In this document: positions 1 through 11,659 of the stretch, piece after piece
Layout: each line of letters begins with the position of its first letter
Position numbering within the stretch: the first letter of the stretch is position 1
NCBI GenBank assembly: GCA_019188255.1
Contig: JAETXT010000010.1
Coordinates: 3,224,001 to 3,288,000, forward strand
DNA from: Verticillium longisporum
Lineage: Eukaryota > Ascomycota > Sordariomycetes > Glomerellales > Plectosphaerellaceae
DNA length: 64,000 nucleotides
Reading direction: 5' to 3'
Translations under genes and position numbers: made by a program
The notes under the pieces: model-generated
What the model was told of the DNA's origin: nothing
What the model saw: the letters and a program-made list of their open reading frames with translations, nothing else
Databases searched by the model: none

Positions 1-1
1 T

Positions 2-1744
2 CGTCTCGGCTTCATCGCCGTCGACTCGAGCCTCCACTACTTCTCGATCCCCAAGGACGAGGACGAGAACGGAGACACCAGCATGCTCGTCGTCAGCGAC
101 CTCGACGAGCCCTTCCTGCCCGTGCCCACCGATCTGCTCGTGCCCCTGACCGAGAGCCGCCAGAGCATCGAGAACTTCCTGACGAAGCTCCCCGAGATGT
201 TCCAGAACAACCAGAACAACGGCTCTGCCCTCGGGCCCGCCCTCAAGGCCGGCCACAAGCTCATCTCTGCTCTGGGTGGTAAGATTGTCGTGCTCACTGC
301 GTCGCTCCCCAACCTCGGCGTCGGCAAGCTCGAGATGCGTGAGGACTAGAAGGTTCTGGGCACGAGCAAGGAGAACGCGCTCCTGCAAACGTCCAACAGC
401 TTTTACAAGAGCTTCGCCGTCGAGTGCTCGAAGAACCAGGTCTCGATCGACATGTTCCTCTTCTCCTCCCAGTACCAGGATGTCGCGTCCCTCAGCAACC
501 TGCCTCGCTACACTGGTGGCCAGACGTGGTTCTACCCCGGATGGAACGCCGGCCGGCCCGAGGATGCCATCAAGTTTGCCTCAGAGCTCAGCGACCACCT
601 CTCGTCCGAGATTGGCCTCGAGGCCGTGCTGCGTGTGCGTGCGACCACGGGTCTGCGCATGAACGCTTTCTACGGCAACTTCTTCAACCGCAGCTCCGAC
701 CTGTGCGCCTTCCCGGCCTTCCCTCGTGATCAGTGCTACGTCGTTGAGGTCGCCATTGACGAGAACCTGACAAAGAACGTCATCTGCCTCCAGACGGCCG
801 TGCTGCACACGACGTGCAACGGCGAGCGCCGCATCCGTGTCATCACTCTGGCGCGCCCGACGACGTCGAACCTGGCCGACGTCTACGCCTCTGCCGATCA
901 GCAGGCCATCGCCCCCTACTTCAGCCACAAGGCCGTTGAGCGCGCGCTCAGCGGGGGGCTCGAGGCGGCCCGCGACTCCTTGAGGCACAACCTGATTGGG
1001 CTTCTGCAGACGTTCAGGAAGGAGCTCGCCGGCGGCAGCATGGGCGGCGGTCTCCAGTTCCCCTCGAACCTGCGCGGCCTGCCCGTGCTGTTCCTCGGTC
1101 TCATGAAGATCGTCGGTCTGCGCAAGTCTGCCCAGATCCCGTCGGATCTTCGTTCGGCGGCGCTCTGCCTGCTGTCGACGCTGCCCGTGCCTCTGTTGAT
1201 GCAGTATATTTACCCGAGGCTCTACTCGCTCCACGACATGCCGGACAATGCCGGCACGCCAGACCCCGAGACGAGCCACATTGTGCTCCCACCGCCGGTC
1301 AACCTCTCGTCGGAGCGGTTCGCGCCGTATGGTCTCTATCTCATTGACGACGGCCAGACGCAGTTCCTCTGGGTCGGGCGCGACACGGTGCCGCAGCTGC
1401 TCGCCGACGTGTTCGGCATCGAGGACAGGACACAGCTGCGCGTCGGCAAGGGCTCGGTGCCGGAGCTCGACAACGACTTCAACGAGCGGGTACGCGCCGT
1501 CATCTACAAGAGCCGCGACAACAAGGCCAAGGGCGTCGGCAGCATCACGCTGCCGCACCTGTACGTTGTGCGCGAGGACGGCGAGCCCAGCCTCAAGCTG
1601 TGGGCGCAGACGCTGCTGGTGGAGGACCGGGCGGACCAGGGCATGAGCGCCGCGCAATGGCTCGGCATCCTGCGGGAGAAGGTGAGTCCATGATCTCGGC
1701 GCTCTCTTTTTTCCGTGACTAACACTGTCCAGGTTATGACGTAG
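2..1744 (+). CDS. sec24: SEC24, COPII coat cargo-binding subunit, C-terminal part, with an in-frame TAG
   Basis: This is the 3' part of a SEC24 gene whose 5' end lies outside the window. SEC24 pairs with SEC23 in the inner COPII coat and selects cargo at ER exit sites. The reading frame is open from base 2. It gives the Sec24 trunk/beta-sandwich (SLPNLGVG, then [39 protein letters not shown]), the helical region, and a gelsolin-like C-terminal domain ([15 protein letters not shown]). A TAG at 347-349 interrupts it right after MRED, and the same frame resumes with KVLGTSKE, so nothing is shifted. The last intron is 1682-1732 (GTGAGT..CAG with TGACTAAC upstream). The final codons are GTT ATG ACG TAG, ending at 1744. 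Family assignment is secure. Whether the allele makes full-length protein is not. No ATG close behind the stop looks like a natural start. Confidence 0.93.
347..349 (+). other. In-frame TAG inside SEC24
   Basis: The codons read GAC TAG AAG. Conserved Sec24 protein sequence continues in the same frame on both sides, so this is a substitution-type nonsense codon and not an indel. It is one base from AAG (Lys) or CAG (Gln). The tetranucleotide is CTAG, as in the other two nonsense codons of the window. Confidence 0.9.
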
Positions 1745-1943
1745 GCTGCTTCAGGAGTGTCGAGGGGATGGTTGGAAAAGGACGGACGGATGGTCGTGGG
1801 TCCAATAGAGTAGGAAGCCTCTGGGGAAGCGTTTGGGGGGAGGTTTCATGATAATATCACAATATCATACAAAAGATGTCGAGGGGTGGTTTGTAGTGCT
1901 ACAGTCCGCGCCCTTGGACAGGCCTTATGTTAGACGTCGCTCT

Positions 1944-2018
1944 GTGCATTGCCTGCTGTGCGTTCGTTGCGTGCATTGCCTGCTGTGCGTCCGTTCCGTG
2001 CATTGCCTGCTGTGCATC
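1944..2018. repeat. 27-bp minisatellite downstream of SEC24
   Basis: About 2.8 copies of a 27-bp unit beginning GTGCATTGCCTGCTGTGCGT. Two full copies start at 1944 and 1971, and a partial copy starts at 1998. It lies about 200 bp past the SEC24 stop, possibly in the 3' UTR. Confidence 0.8.
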
Positions 2019-2699
2019 CAGTGTTATGGCGCGTTCGTTGTGCTAGCAAGTGCTTCAGCGCCGCACCCAGGGCACATGGTGGATATATGGCCACGAGGAT
2101 TAGGGTCAACTCCTGGTCCATATCAGTTTCGACCACGTCATGCAGCGATGCAGACAAGCAAGCAGCAGACCAAGCAGTCGAGGAGGCGCTCCATCAACTC
2201 GTAGCGTCAACCTCCGGGAAAAAAAGGGGGGGAAAGAAGGGGGAAAAAAAGAAGAAGAAAAGAAAAGGGAGTCCTTCGAGCAGTCTCCGCAGCCGTGCCA
2301 ACCATTCCATCAATCTGGCAGCCAGCAAAGGGCGTGCGTCAGCGGGGTGGCACACGATGCCTGTCGTTCCGTTCTAGAAGCTTTCCGAACGGGGCCGGCA
2401 GAGCAGGCTGGCGGATCGCGAGTCTGCGTTTCTTCCCGCCGTGTCTGGACTACCGAGACGGGGCGGCGCAAGGCAGGGCAGCACGGGGATGTGCATTTCG
2501 GGACACGGCGGCTTGACGCCGGAATTCAACCTCAGGGCTTCATTTGAGCGACAGCCAAGTGGTAGAAGATAGATGTTGGAGAGGAAATAACGAGTAGTAC
2601 ATCTGCATGCCTGACGTTACTTATTCTTCGACAGCCTACCCGCGATAACTATGTCCTGGATGAGTACCTGTCCTGAGGTTTGATTCAGCAGTAAAGGGA

Positions 2700-2930
2700 T
2701 GCATGTATGCGGATGCATCCTTTAGGCTCGAGAACGTCTCAGTACTTTGGAGTTAAGGCTACTTCAAAGATTCTCATCTGATGAGGCATTCAAGCGATAT
2801 TATCCCTTAGGAGCGAGAACGGTCTCCGGTACTTGAAGTCCAGGTGAGCCGGCTCGACCGCCTACTTGAAAGATTCTTATCTGATATAAGGTGATGAAGC
2901 GATTATACCTGGCCCCGAAGCTGACTTCTG
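2700..2930. repeat. Diverged tandem duplication of about 100 bp
   Basis: Two neighbouring segments share the order: GAGAACG.TCT, then a GTACTT block, then CTACTT.AAAGATTCT.ATCTGAT, then AAGCGAT.TTA. The second copy carries about 20 extra bases in the middle. Many differences are transitions, so this looks like an old decayed repeat. Confidence 0.6.
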
Positions 2931-3023
2931 CTAACATCTAGAGCGCCCAGTACCGTTCACCCGAGATGGTCTCGGATGGGAGCTGTCTGGTGACTCCTGG
3001 CAGTACAGGTCCCGAGAGCTCAA

Positions 3024-3345
3024 GGGGGAACAGATGAAGCCGCACTCCAAATTCGCCAAACAGGTATCATCCAGAAAGACTCCTAACTTCGAACCCTCTT
3101 AACACCTCGTATCGCAATTAAATACTCTGAAATTCTACCTACTAATAATCGGCGATGCTACTGAGGGCAAATAAAAATTTATCAGTTTGAGCTGATATAA
3201 AGGACCTATAATAGAATGGTTCAAGTGAGGTCGCCTCCAAGGAGTGTGGCTTTTTTTATTCCCCCCTCGATCTGTCCGGTGGATATTGAAGTAGGGCCGA
3301 AGAGGACTCAAATGATCGGGGCAATGAAGCATTCAATTGAACAAA
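3024..3345 (+). repeat. Dispersed repeat family, copy 1
   Basis: Diverged copy of an element also seen at about 8390-8740 and 46060-46280. Shared blocks in order: AAGCCGCA.TCCAAAT.CGCC, TATCATCCAGAAAGAC, an ACACCTCGTATC-like block, CGGCGA, GAGCTGATATA, and a block GTGGCTTTTT.TATTCCCCCC. No protein-coding potential was recognised, so it may be a non-autonomous or decayed transposon fragment. Confidence 0.75.
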
Positions 3346-6300
3346 AGATGGGTCTGGAAAAGCGGGATGTAAGATTGATGATGTGAGGACCCGTGAGGAC
3401 CTCACCACGAGTCTAACTTATGTCCATTCCCTTGATCAGCCACCCATCACCAGCCACTCCACGCCACACTTCCTTGCCCTGCCCGGTTTCAACATCTGGC
3501 AGACAGGCCTGGGATGAATGGTGGTAAAGACAGGCCGATCAGGGGATTCTTCGTCAGAGTTGAGACGGGATCGTCGAGCAGGGGCTCGGAACGGACGCGT
3601 CGCAGCCTTGCCTGCACGCCTTCAACCCGGCGCTGTGCCTGGCTTGCCTGGCGCCGTCTGGGACGATAAGCACGAGGCCAACCATGTCGACCTGCTGCTG
3701 CCGATGTGGGTTCGCGCCTCTCGAGGTCAGTCCAGCGCACGAGGCTCGCGCTACCAGAAGGGGAGGCTGGCGGCCTGGACCTGAGACGTTAGTGTAGGTG
3801 TTTCTGCTGGGCCGGGCTGCGCTGGACTTCCTGTAAGATGCCATCGGAGCGAGCCGTTGGGAGATGCTATTCCGAGCCGAGCAGTGGGTGAGCGAATCGA
3901 GCCGTGGTCAAAGGCCACATGATTGGAAGCTTATTGTGACGACAGCCAACGCCATCAACACATGTGACTGGTCTCGGTGGCCTGGCGTGTGTGATGTCTC
4001 GCGAGCACGCCCGCCGTCGTGGGTACCCGCCCGGCCGCCCTCTTCTTGTTCGTCTGATGAGTGTGACGGCGTCTGCACCCGACGCCCAGGCTCTGCACCC
4101 GACGCCCAGGCGTCGGTTTGCAGCGGCGTGCTGGAGGAGGGCAAGGTAAGGTACCAGAGGGAGACGCAGCACCCAGGCACAGGCAATACGAAGGAGATGA
4201 AACTGGCTCGCCTGGCACCAGTGAGGGGTGAAACACACGCGCCGAGGGGGGGCAAGCGCACGCCGCAGGCCAATGGGGCGCTGAGATAGGCGCTGTGCGG
4301 GCAGGAGGGGGAAGAGGGGCCAAGGGAACGTGCCGGTAGGTGCCCTCGGACCTGCAATCAGCGCGCAGCTACGTACATGGTACTGCCGACCTAGGTGCCT
4401 ACCTACCTACCAAGCCTACCTCAGGTACCTTACCTAGGCACCAGGCTCCTTGCACTGCGGGTGGACGGGAGACCATCAGAGACCGTCCCGATCCGTGTGG
4501 CACTACGAGAGGTACGAGCGCGACTGCGCTGCCCCTGGTGCGTGTCGAGGTACCGCCCCTCCGCTTCACCTGGGCCACACTGGCCACCCCACTTGCCCAC
4601 CCAGCCCACCTCGAGTGCAACCGCTCACGGCGCGCACACGGCCCATTCGTCTATCACATCCTCAGTGCACCATATACACAACGCGATGCAGACAGTGGTG
4701 CCTCACGCTTCGCTTGCCGTTGTCGTGATGATGGGCGTCGAGTATCCAAGCTGGCTGGGGCTTCATCGCAAGGCTCCTCAATGGGTTGACCCGCCATCCG
4801 GTCCCTGACGCCCCTACCGTACATACCTAAGGTAGGTGGTTCCTAAGGTACAGTAGAACCAGCAAACGCTAGGGGCTGAGACGACCGGCCACAGGGTAGG
4901 GTGCCCCCTACACGATGCCGCGCCCAGGGCACCAGAGCCAAGGTGGCCACCGTCACAGTGCCACCGTCCTCATCGCGAAGCACCCGGTGGAGCGGGCCCC
5001 CCATTGGATCCAGGATCCAAAACAGAGCGTCGCCCGTCGCCCGCCCCTTGCCCGTTCGCCTGAGCAGTGGTGACTGGTGACTGGTGACGGGCGAGGGCGA
5101 CTGGACTTTGATTCTGGACTCGGACTGAACTCTGACTGAACTTTGGATCCTGGACGGGACCTTGCCAGGTGAGAACCGAGCACTCTTCTTCCTCTCCTCT
5201 GTCTCTTTCTCCCTCTTCCCCTCTCTCCTCTCTCTCCTGCCCTCTCTCCTCGGCTACAGTACACAACTCGCTGCCCCAACTCTCCCCAGGCACCCGACCG
5301 TTTCTGCCACTTGACACACGGCAGCACGGAGCAGAGACCACCAAGGTAAGACCCTCTTTCTGGGGCCCTCCCCGTGCTCATCCACTACATGTACCACCTC
5401 CTACCATGTACTGCTGCTACCTCTCTACCTCCCTACCTCCCTACGCTGCCTGCCTTACATGAACCTGCCGCTTACCCCTCCTCTTGAGCCACCCAGCTTC
5501 CCACCAGAACACCACTACCACCATCCCTATCCCTACCTTGCCTCTCCACCCGAGGTGTTCGTCGTGAGTTTCGCTTCCCTACTTTTCTTGAATCCTATCC
5601 TGGTGCCAGTACTCGCTTGGGCTGCATGCTGCATGACTTTCTGTCGCTGTGGAGAATGGGGGACGAGGAGGAAGACGAGGAGGAAGGCGAGGAGGAGGAG
5701 GGGGGGCGCCTTTTCATCGCCGCGCCTGCCCCCCATCCCCCCCCCCTCTCTCTTGCCTACCCTCTCTCACGCACCCCCCTCCCTCCCCGCCATTGCCCGT
5801 TGTCGCGGAGTATCCTTCTCAGCCCAGCAAGCTTGCGTTTCCCATTCTCCCCTCTGCACATTCCGCATCAAGCTCAGAACGTTCGCATCGTGCGTAGTCC
5901 CCCCCATGATCCTTTATTTCCCTTATTTCCCTCTACAGCGCCCTGCCGGTCTGGCTCTGCCTGCTGATGTGGCCGAAATGACCTGTCGGTTGCTCTGTTG
6001 CTCTGTCGCTCGCTTGGCGCGCCCCAATACCCGCCCGAACCTCAACCACTTTGTTGGACCCTGAAGCTAACCTCGCCCGCCGGCCCCTTTCGCAGACCTC
6101 CTGATCCGCACAACCTTTCTGACGACATAGTCGCACGATCTGGCCCGACTTGCACCTTGACCTGGCTGCCAAGAACCATCCCCAAGAAGGGAAAGAAAGC
6201 TCTGACCGTACATGGCCGACGCGAGACGTTGACGACACTCATCTGCGGACCGTCCTCCCACAACCACAGCGGGCCAGCCCCCCTCCCCACCTCCATCTCC

Positions 6301-6520
6301 TTTGAAGAATAGAACAAGACGCAGCTCAACCCAACAACCCAAGGCCCGAGCGGAATCAGCAAACCCGGCCCTTCGCCTGCGACTGCGCTTCCCCGAACGA
6401 CCACCTTTGACAGGGTCCACCGAAAACCGCATTTCCCGTCTCCTGCTCCTTCATTGGCATCCTTCCTAAACCCCCCTTTACTCCATGTCAGTCCATTGAT
6501 TGGATTCGACCTGCAAGCAC

Positions 6521-6630
6521 CCTATTGTGTTTCTGTTTCGGCATCAGCAGGACCAGCAAGCACCTATTGTGTTTCTGTTTCGGCATCAGCAGGACCAGCA
6601 AGCACCTATTGTGTTTCTGTTTCGACATCA
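6521..6630. repeat. 42-bp tandem repeat in the MAP kinase leader
   Basis: Two full 42-bp copies start at 6521 and 6563, with a partial third at 6605. The unit begins CCTATTGTGTTTCTGTTTCG. It lies 165-275 bp upstream of the kinase ATG, so it probably sits in the 5' UTR or core promoter. Confidence 0.85.
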
Positions 6631-6796
6631 GGAGTAATTCAGCTCTTGTCCTTTGACGGCTGTCCCATCATCTGCCTGTCAGCCTCACCAGCAGCGACCA
6701 GGACGGCTCTTAAACACCATATAATCTAGGCGAACTGCATAGCGCCTCCTCTTCACCACACGATCACCCCCAGCAAGCTCGTCGTGTACCAGAACC

Positions 6797-8056
<1,260 letters not shown>

Positions 8057-8165
8057 GGTGGCAGTGGCAGTGGCCCGGCAGTGACAGTGGCGGTGGGCGG
8101 TGGGCAGGTCGGCAAGACAGCTGTCCGGCGATGGATAGGCAACGATTTCTTAGCATTCTATTCTT

Positions 8166-8277
8166 GTGCGGCTGCGTGTTGATGTGTGCGGTCTGCGTGT
8201 TGATGTGTGCGGTCTGCGTGTTGACGTGTGTGCGGCTGCGTGCCTTGACGTGTGTGCGGCTGCGTGCCTTGACGTAT
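8166..8277. repeat. Minisatellite downstream of the MAP kinase
   Basis: Five imperfect copies of a 21-24 bp unit of the form GTGCGG(T)CTGCGTG..TTGATGT. It starts about 110 bp after the kinase stop codon and may be transcribed in the 3' UTR. Confidence 0.8.
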
Positions 8278-8389
8278 GTTTGCGGTGTGTATCTTCAGTC
8301 TGCTTGGTTCCATCACCGTCAGGGTCTGTTCCAAGTTTTGGAACCATCGGGTTGATCTGTGTTGCATGAGTACTCATTGCATCCCGGCA

Positions 8390-8740
8390 AGGGGGAAACA
8401 GATTAAGCCGCATTCCAAATCCGCCAAACACAGGCATCATCCAGAAAGACCCCTAGTCACGGGACCCTCTCTAGACATCGTATCCCGATCAAATGCTCTA
8501 AGATTCCATATACTAGATATCGGCGACACCTTTAGCGGCATATCTACTTTATCCGTTTAGAGCTGATATATAGCATAGTAGAACGGGTCAAAGTGAGCTC
8601 CCCTCTTGAGGAGCGTAGCTTTTTCTATTCCCCCCTTGCCCTTGTGCTTGCGCAGCAAACTTTCGAGGTCGGGGCAGTATCTGGGTTCCCGGCCATCTGG
8701 CGATCCACGCGGTCCAAGGTATTCAATGACTGAGACCATG
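8390..8740 (+). repeat. Dispersed repeat family, copy 2
   Basis: Same order of blocks as the copy at 3024-3345, in the same orientation: AAGCCGCATTCCAAATCCGCC, ATCATCCAGAAAGACCCCTA, ATCGTATC, ATATCGGCGACACC, GAGCTGATATA, TAGCTTTTTCTATTCCCCCC. Similarity fades near a TCGGGGCA..ATTCAAT block at about 8675-8730. Confidence 0.75.
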
Positions 8741-9299
8741 TTGAAGCATGTGCGCAGTGAGGTCAAGCCCGCTTCTCCAGGAGGGAGTCCACCACCCGTC
8801 GTCAATGCGATGGGCCTCTCCAGTTCGGATCCCCAGACATGGAGGTCTGGTGCGTACAGGCAAGCGGTTGACAGAAAAAGCCGCTGGCAATTTCACCATC
8901 CATTACGCCATGTATACCCCAGCAGTAATTCTAGCTATAGAGGCCTAGGTCGACCTGTACGTATATCTAGAACGTGTCCATCACCGGTTCGATATAATAC
9001 TACGGAGGATACGAGACGATGAAATAGAGGGCAGGTAGATAGGTAGTGGAAATAGAGTACTTCTTTCTATATACATAGGTAGAGAACCCGAACTGATATA
9101 TGTACCCGTCTTTTTCCCGCGCGGCTTTTTTTGTCACCCGGTTTGATAGGTACTGTTCCAGGAACTCTGGGGTGTCCTGACTGCTGCCTGTGCTGTCTGC
9201 ATGTCTGTCTGCATGGCGCTCATGTGCATTACGTGGCCGAGATGTGGTGTTGCCTGGTAGAGGGCACCACATGCATCGCAGTCTGCATAGCCTGGAATG

Positions 9300-9405
9300 G
9301 ACCATCTGGGCATATCTGGGCATCGCAGTCTGCACAACCTGGAGATGTACCATCTGGGCATATCTGGAGATGTACCATCTGGGCATATCCGGGCATATCG
9401 GGGCA
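9300..9405. repeat. Short CATCTGGGCATATCTGG tandem repeat
   Basis: Three to four imperfect copies of ACCATCTGGGCATATC with spacers of GGAGATGT or a CGCAGTCTGCACAACCT insert. It is non-coding. Confidence 0.6.
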
Positions 9406-9663
9406 AGAATCAAAAGTCCACATGCGACCTTGTCTTGCGGCGTCAGCTCGTGACTTCAGGCTCTCAGGCGGTTCAATGGGTATCATTCGCTCCTCTAGCT
9501 ATTTTGTCCTTGTCCTGTCCGTCCGCGGCTGGCGTACATCTTTCCGTTGATCGTTTCTGCCTGGTAGATGGTGTCTGAGTCTGTTCGTCCAACCTGGCCG
9601 AGCATCGCACCCGCTCATCGTAGCATACGCCCCCAGCACCGCTCAGCAGCACCGCTCAGCAGG

Positions 9664-10648
9664 CTACGCCCCCAACACCCACAGCTCCACCCCCAAAACG
9701 CCAAACTTGTCGCCCTCGTCGCTGAGCGGCTCGTTGCCAAACGTCAGGCTGCGCCCGCTGCGGCCGCGCGCGAGCCCGCCGTCGAGCCAGAGGCCGTAGT
9801 GCCCGTCGCCGGCGCCCATGCTGAGGAAGCCCGTCTCGCAGTTGATGCAGTACTCGTTCTCGCCCGAGTAGGGGAACGCCTTGAAGCGGAGGGCCGGTGG
9901 TGGTGGTGCTGCTGCTGCCGCTGCCGGGCTGGCGGGCGGGGCTGGTGCGTCCTCGCCCGTCAGGAGGTCGGGCGCGATGGTGGTGCTGCGCGCGGGGGCG
10001 GCGTCGGCGGAGGGCGGCGGCGGCAGGGCGGCGAGGGCCGAGGCGCGCCAGAGGAAGCACTCGCCGTTGCCAAAGTAGCCGGGGGCGGGGCGGGGGTGTT
10101 CGGAGAGGTAGGCGCCAAAGGTCTGTTGGTCAGCGGGAGTCGGCAGAGGAAGAGGGGAGAGGAAGGGGAGACAGAGAGTCGAGAGGGGAGAGGGGAGAGG
10201 GGAGGGGAAGGGGAGAGGAAGAGAGACGCACCCCCCCCACGTCATCGCGCACAACAAGCACAAAGCCGACGCGGGCGCCCTGGACGGCGGCGGCGCGTGC
10301 GTACAGCGTGTGCAGGCTCGCGCCGTCCTGGGCGAGGCTGTAGACGAGGCGCCAGTGCTCGACGATGCGCAGGCGCTCGGGCAGCAGGCTGCGGACCCCC
10401 TCGGCGACGGCGCGGGCGAGGAGGCGGGCGGAGGCGGGCGTGGCGGGGCCGTGGCCGTCGAGCACGACGGGGTCGAGGGGCGGCGGGCGGAAGGGGCTCG
10501 CGGTGCGGCGCTGGTGCGGCGGCGTGTAGACGCCCGTGACGCCGGCGAGGGGGTCGGTGTGGGCGTGGGCGAGGTGGCGCGGGCCGGGGGCCGCGTCGTC
10601 GGCGGCCATGTCGGCTGAGGAGAAGTGGCGGGTTAGGCTGGACCACAT
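9664..10648 (-). CDS. oxr1: TLDc-domain protein, OXR1-like
   Basis: TLDc-domain protein of the oxidation-resistance (OXR1) family. Family members protect against oxidative damage, and some regulate the V-ATPase. Exons, minus strand: 10648-10232 and 10122-9664, about 291 residues. The TLDc domain runs from GVYTPPHQ (about residue 39) to the C-terminus. It includes RLRIVEHWRLVYSLAQDGASLHTLY, VLVVRDDVGG joined to TFGAYLSE across the intron, then GYFGNGECFLW and the terminal GDKFGVLGVELWVLG. Replacing family loops there is a long Pro/Ala-rich insert. The first 25 residues could be a weak mitochondrial leader, which is uncertain. The start at 10648 is the first ATG in frame. A MAADD alternative lies 13 codons downstream. 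Confidence 0.88.
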
Positions 10649-11659
10649 GGTGCTTTGGGGGGCATGCGATGGGGTGGAGGTGCTTCGCAGAGGCCGAGGT
10701 GACGATGTGATGATCTGAGAAAGCGTGTGCTGATATAGGCAGCAGAGGTACTGATGTGGGCAGCAGAGGAGTGGGGACGGGCTGCCTGTGAAACGCAGGC
10801 AGTCGTCGGCAGCGGGAGGTCAATGTGTCAAGATGGGCTGTTGCCGTTAAGCTGCGTGGTGATCGTGCTGCTGTTGCAATCGAATGCAATCAATGTGTCA
10901 TGCAGGCAGCTCAGTGGTGGTGGTGGTGATGGTCTTGGATGCGGGGTCTGTGTCTGACGTCTGTGAGTGGACGTAGTGGACGTGGTGGACGTGGTAGATG
11001 GTGAATACGCGGCAGATGGTGCACAGGTGGTAGATGTAGATGGTGAATGAAGACAGCAGCAGATGAGGACCCAAAGTTGCTCCCTGGTCAGATCGACCAG
11101 GAAGGACTCTTGCGGTGAGGAGCATCCCCACCTCGAGTCCGGAGCAGACACGAGGCAACAAGCCAGACGAGAAGGAACAGCCCTACGCCCTACCGCCCGC
11201 CTCCACCGCCACGTCGACGTCAGCCGTGCGACACGTGCAGCCTGACCCAGCCTCACCACCACATCCACCTCACATCACCACTCACCACTCACCACTCACC
11301 ACCACATCATGCAGCCACAGATAACGTGTCTTGCTGACAACTGCCTTGCTGTAACTGCTTGCTGCAACTGCCTTGCTGCAACGGCCTTGCTGCAACTACC
11401 ATCTACTCCTACATACATCCCACCGCCCGTGCGGCCCATCATCTTTTCCGTCCCATCTTCCGTCCTGCATCCCTACTCTGGTATAGCGAATGGATATAGT
11501 CAATCATGAGATCCTTGTCCCGTCCCCGCCCTAAACTGTCAGCGACAAACAGCAGCAACAAATAACGGCAACGAGCGCTGTCTCCCAGTCGGGTATTCAA
11601 ACATGTCGGCTCCTTCGCCTGCCGGGTATATAAACACGGCCTCCCCTGACGGCCTCCCC
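10649..11659. other. Intergenic region 5' of the TLDc gene
   Basis: No supported gene. It contains (ACGTAGTGG)-like and CACTCACCA short repeats (about 10970-11010 and 11270-11305) and CTTGCTG.AACTGC repeats near 11330-11400. It probably carries the TLDc promoter on the right side of that gene and the 3' end of the mucin-like gene. Confidence 0.5.

Larger units (their letters stand above)
1745..6796. other. 5 kb intergenic region between SEC24 and the MAP kinase
   Basis: I found no supported gene. The region holds a minisatellite near the SEC24 3' end (1944-2018), an AT-richer stretch with a diverged tandem duplication (about 2700-2930) and a dispersed-repeat copy (about 3024-3345). A 19-bp duplication lies near 4072-4111. 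TACCTA/TAGGTA clusters occur at about 4385-4440 and 4820-4860. CT-rich DNA from about 5170 to 6480 probably contains the promoter and 5' leader of the MAP kinase gene. Confidence 0.6.
8057..9663. other. Intergenic region between the MAP kinase and the TLDc gene
   Basis: No supported gene. It contains the minisatellite at 8166-8277, dispersed-repeat copy 2 (about 8390-8740), an AT-richer stretch to about 9130, and a short CATCTGGGCATAT repeat at about 9300-9405. The kinase and the TLDc gene converge here, so the region holds both 3' ends. Confidence 0.6.
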
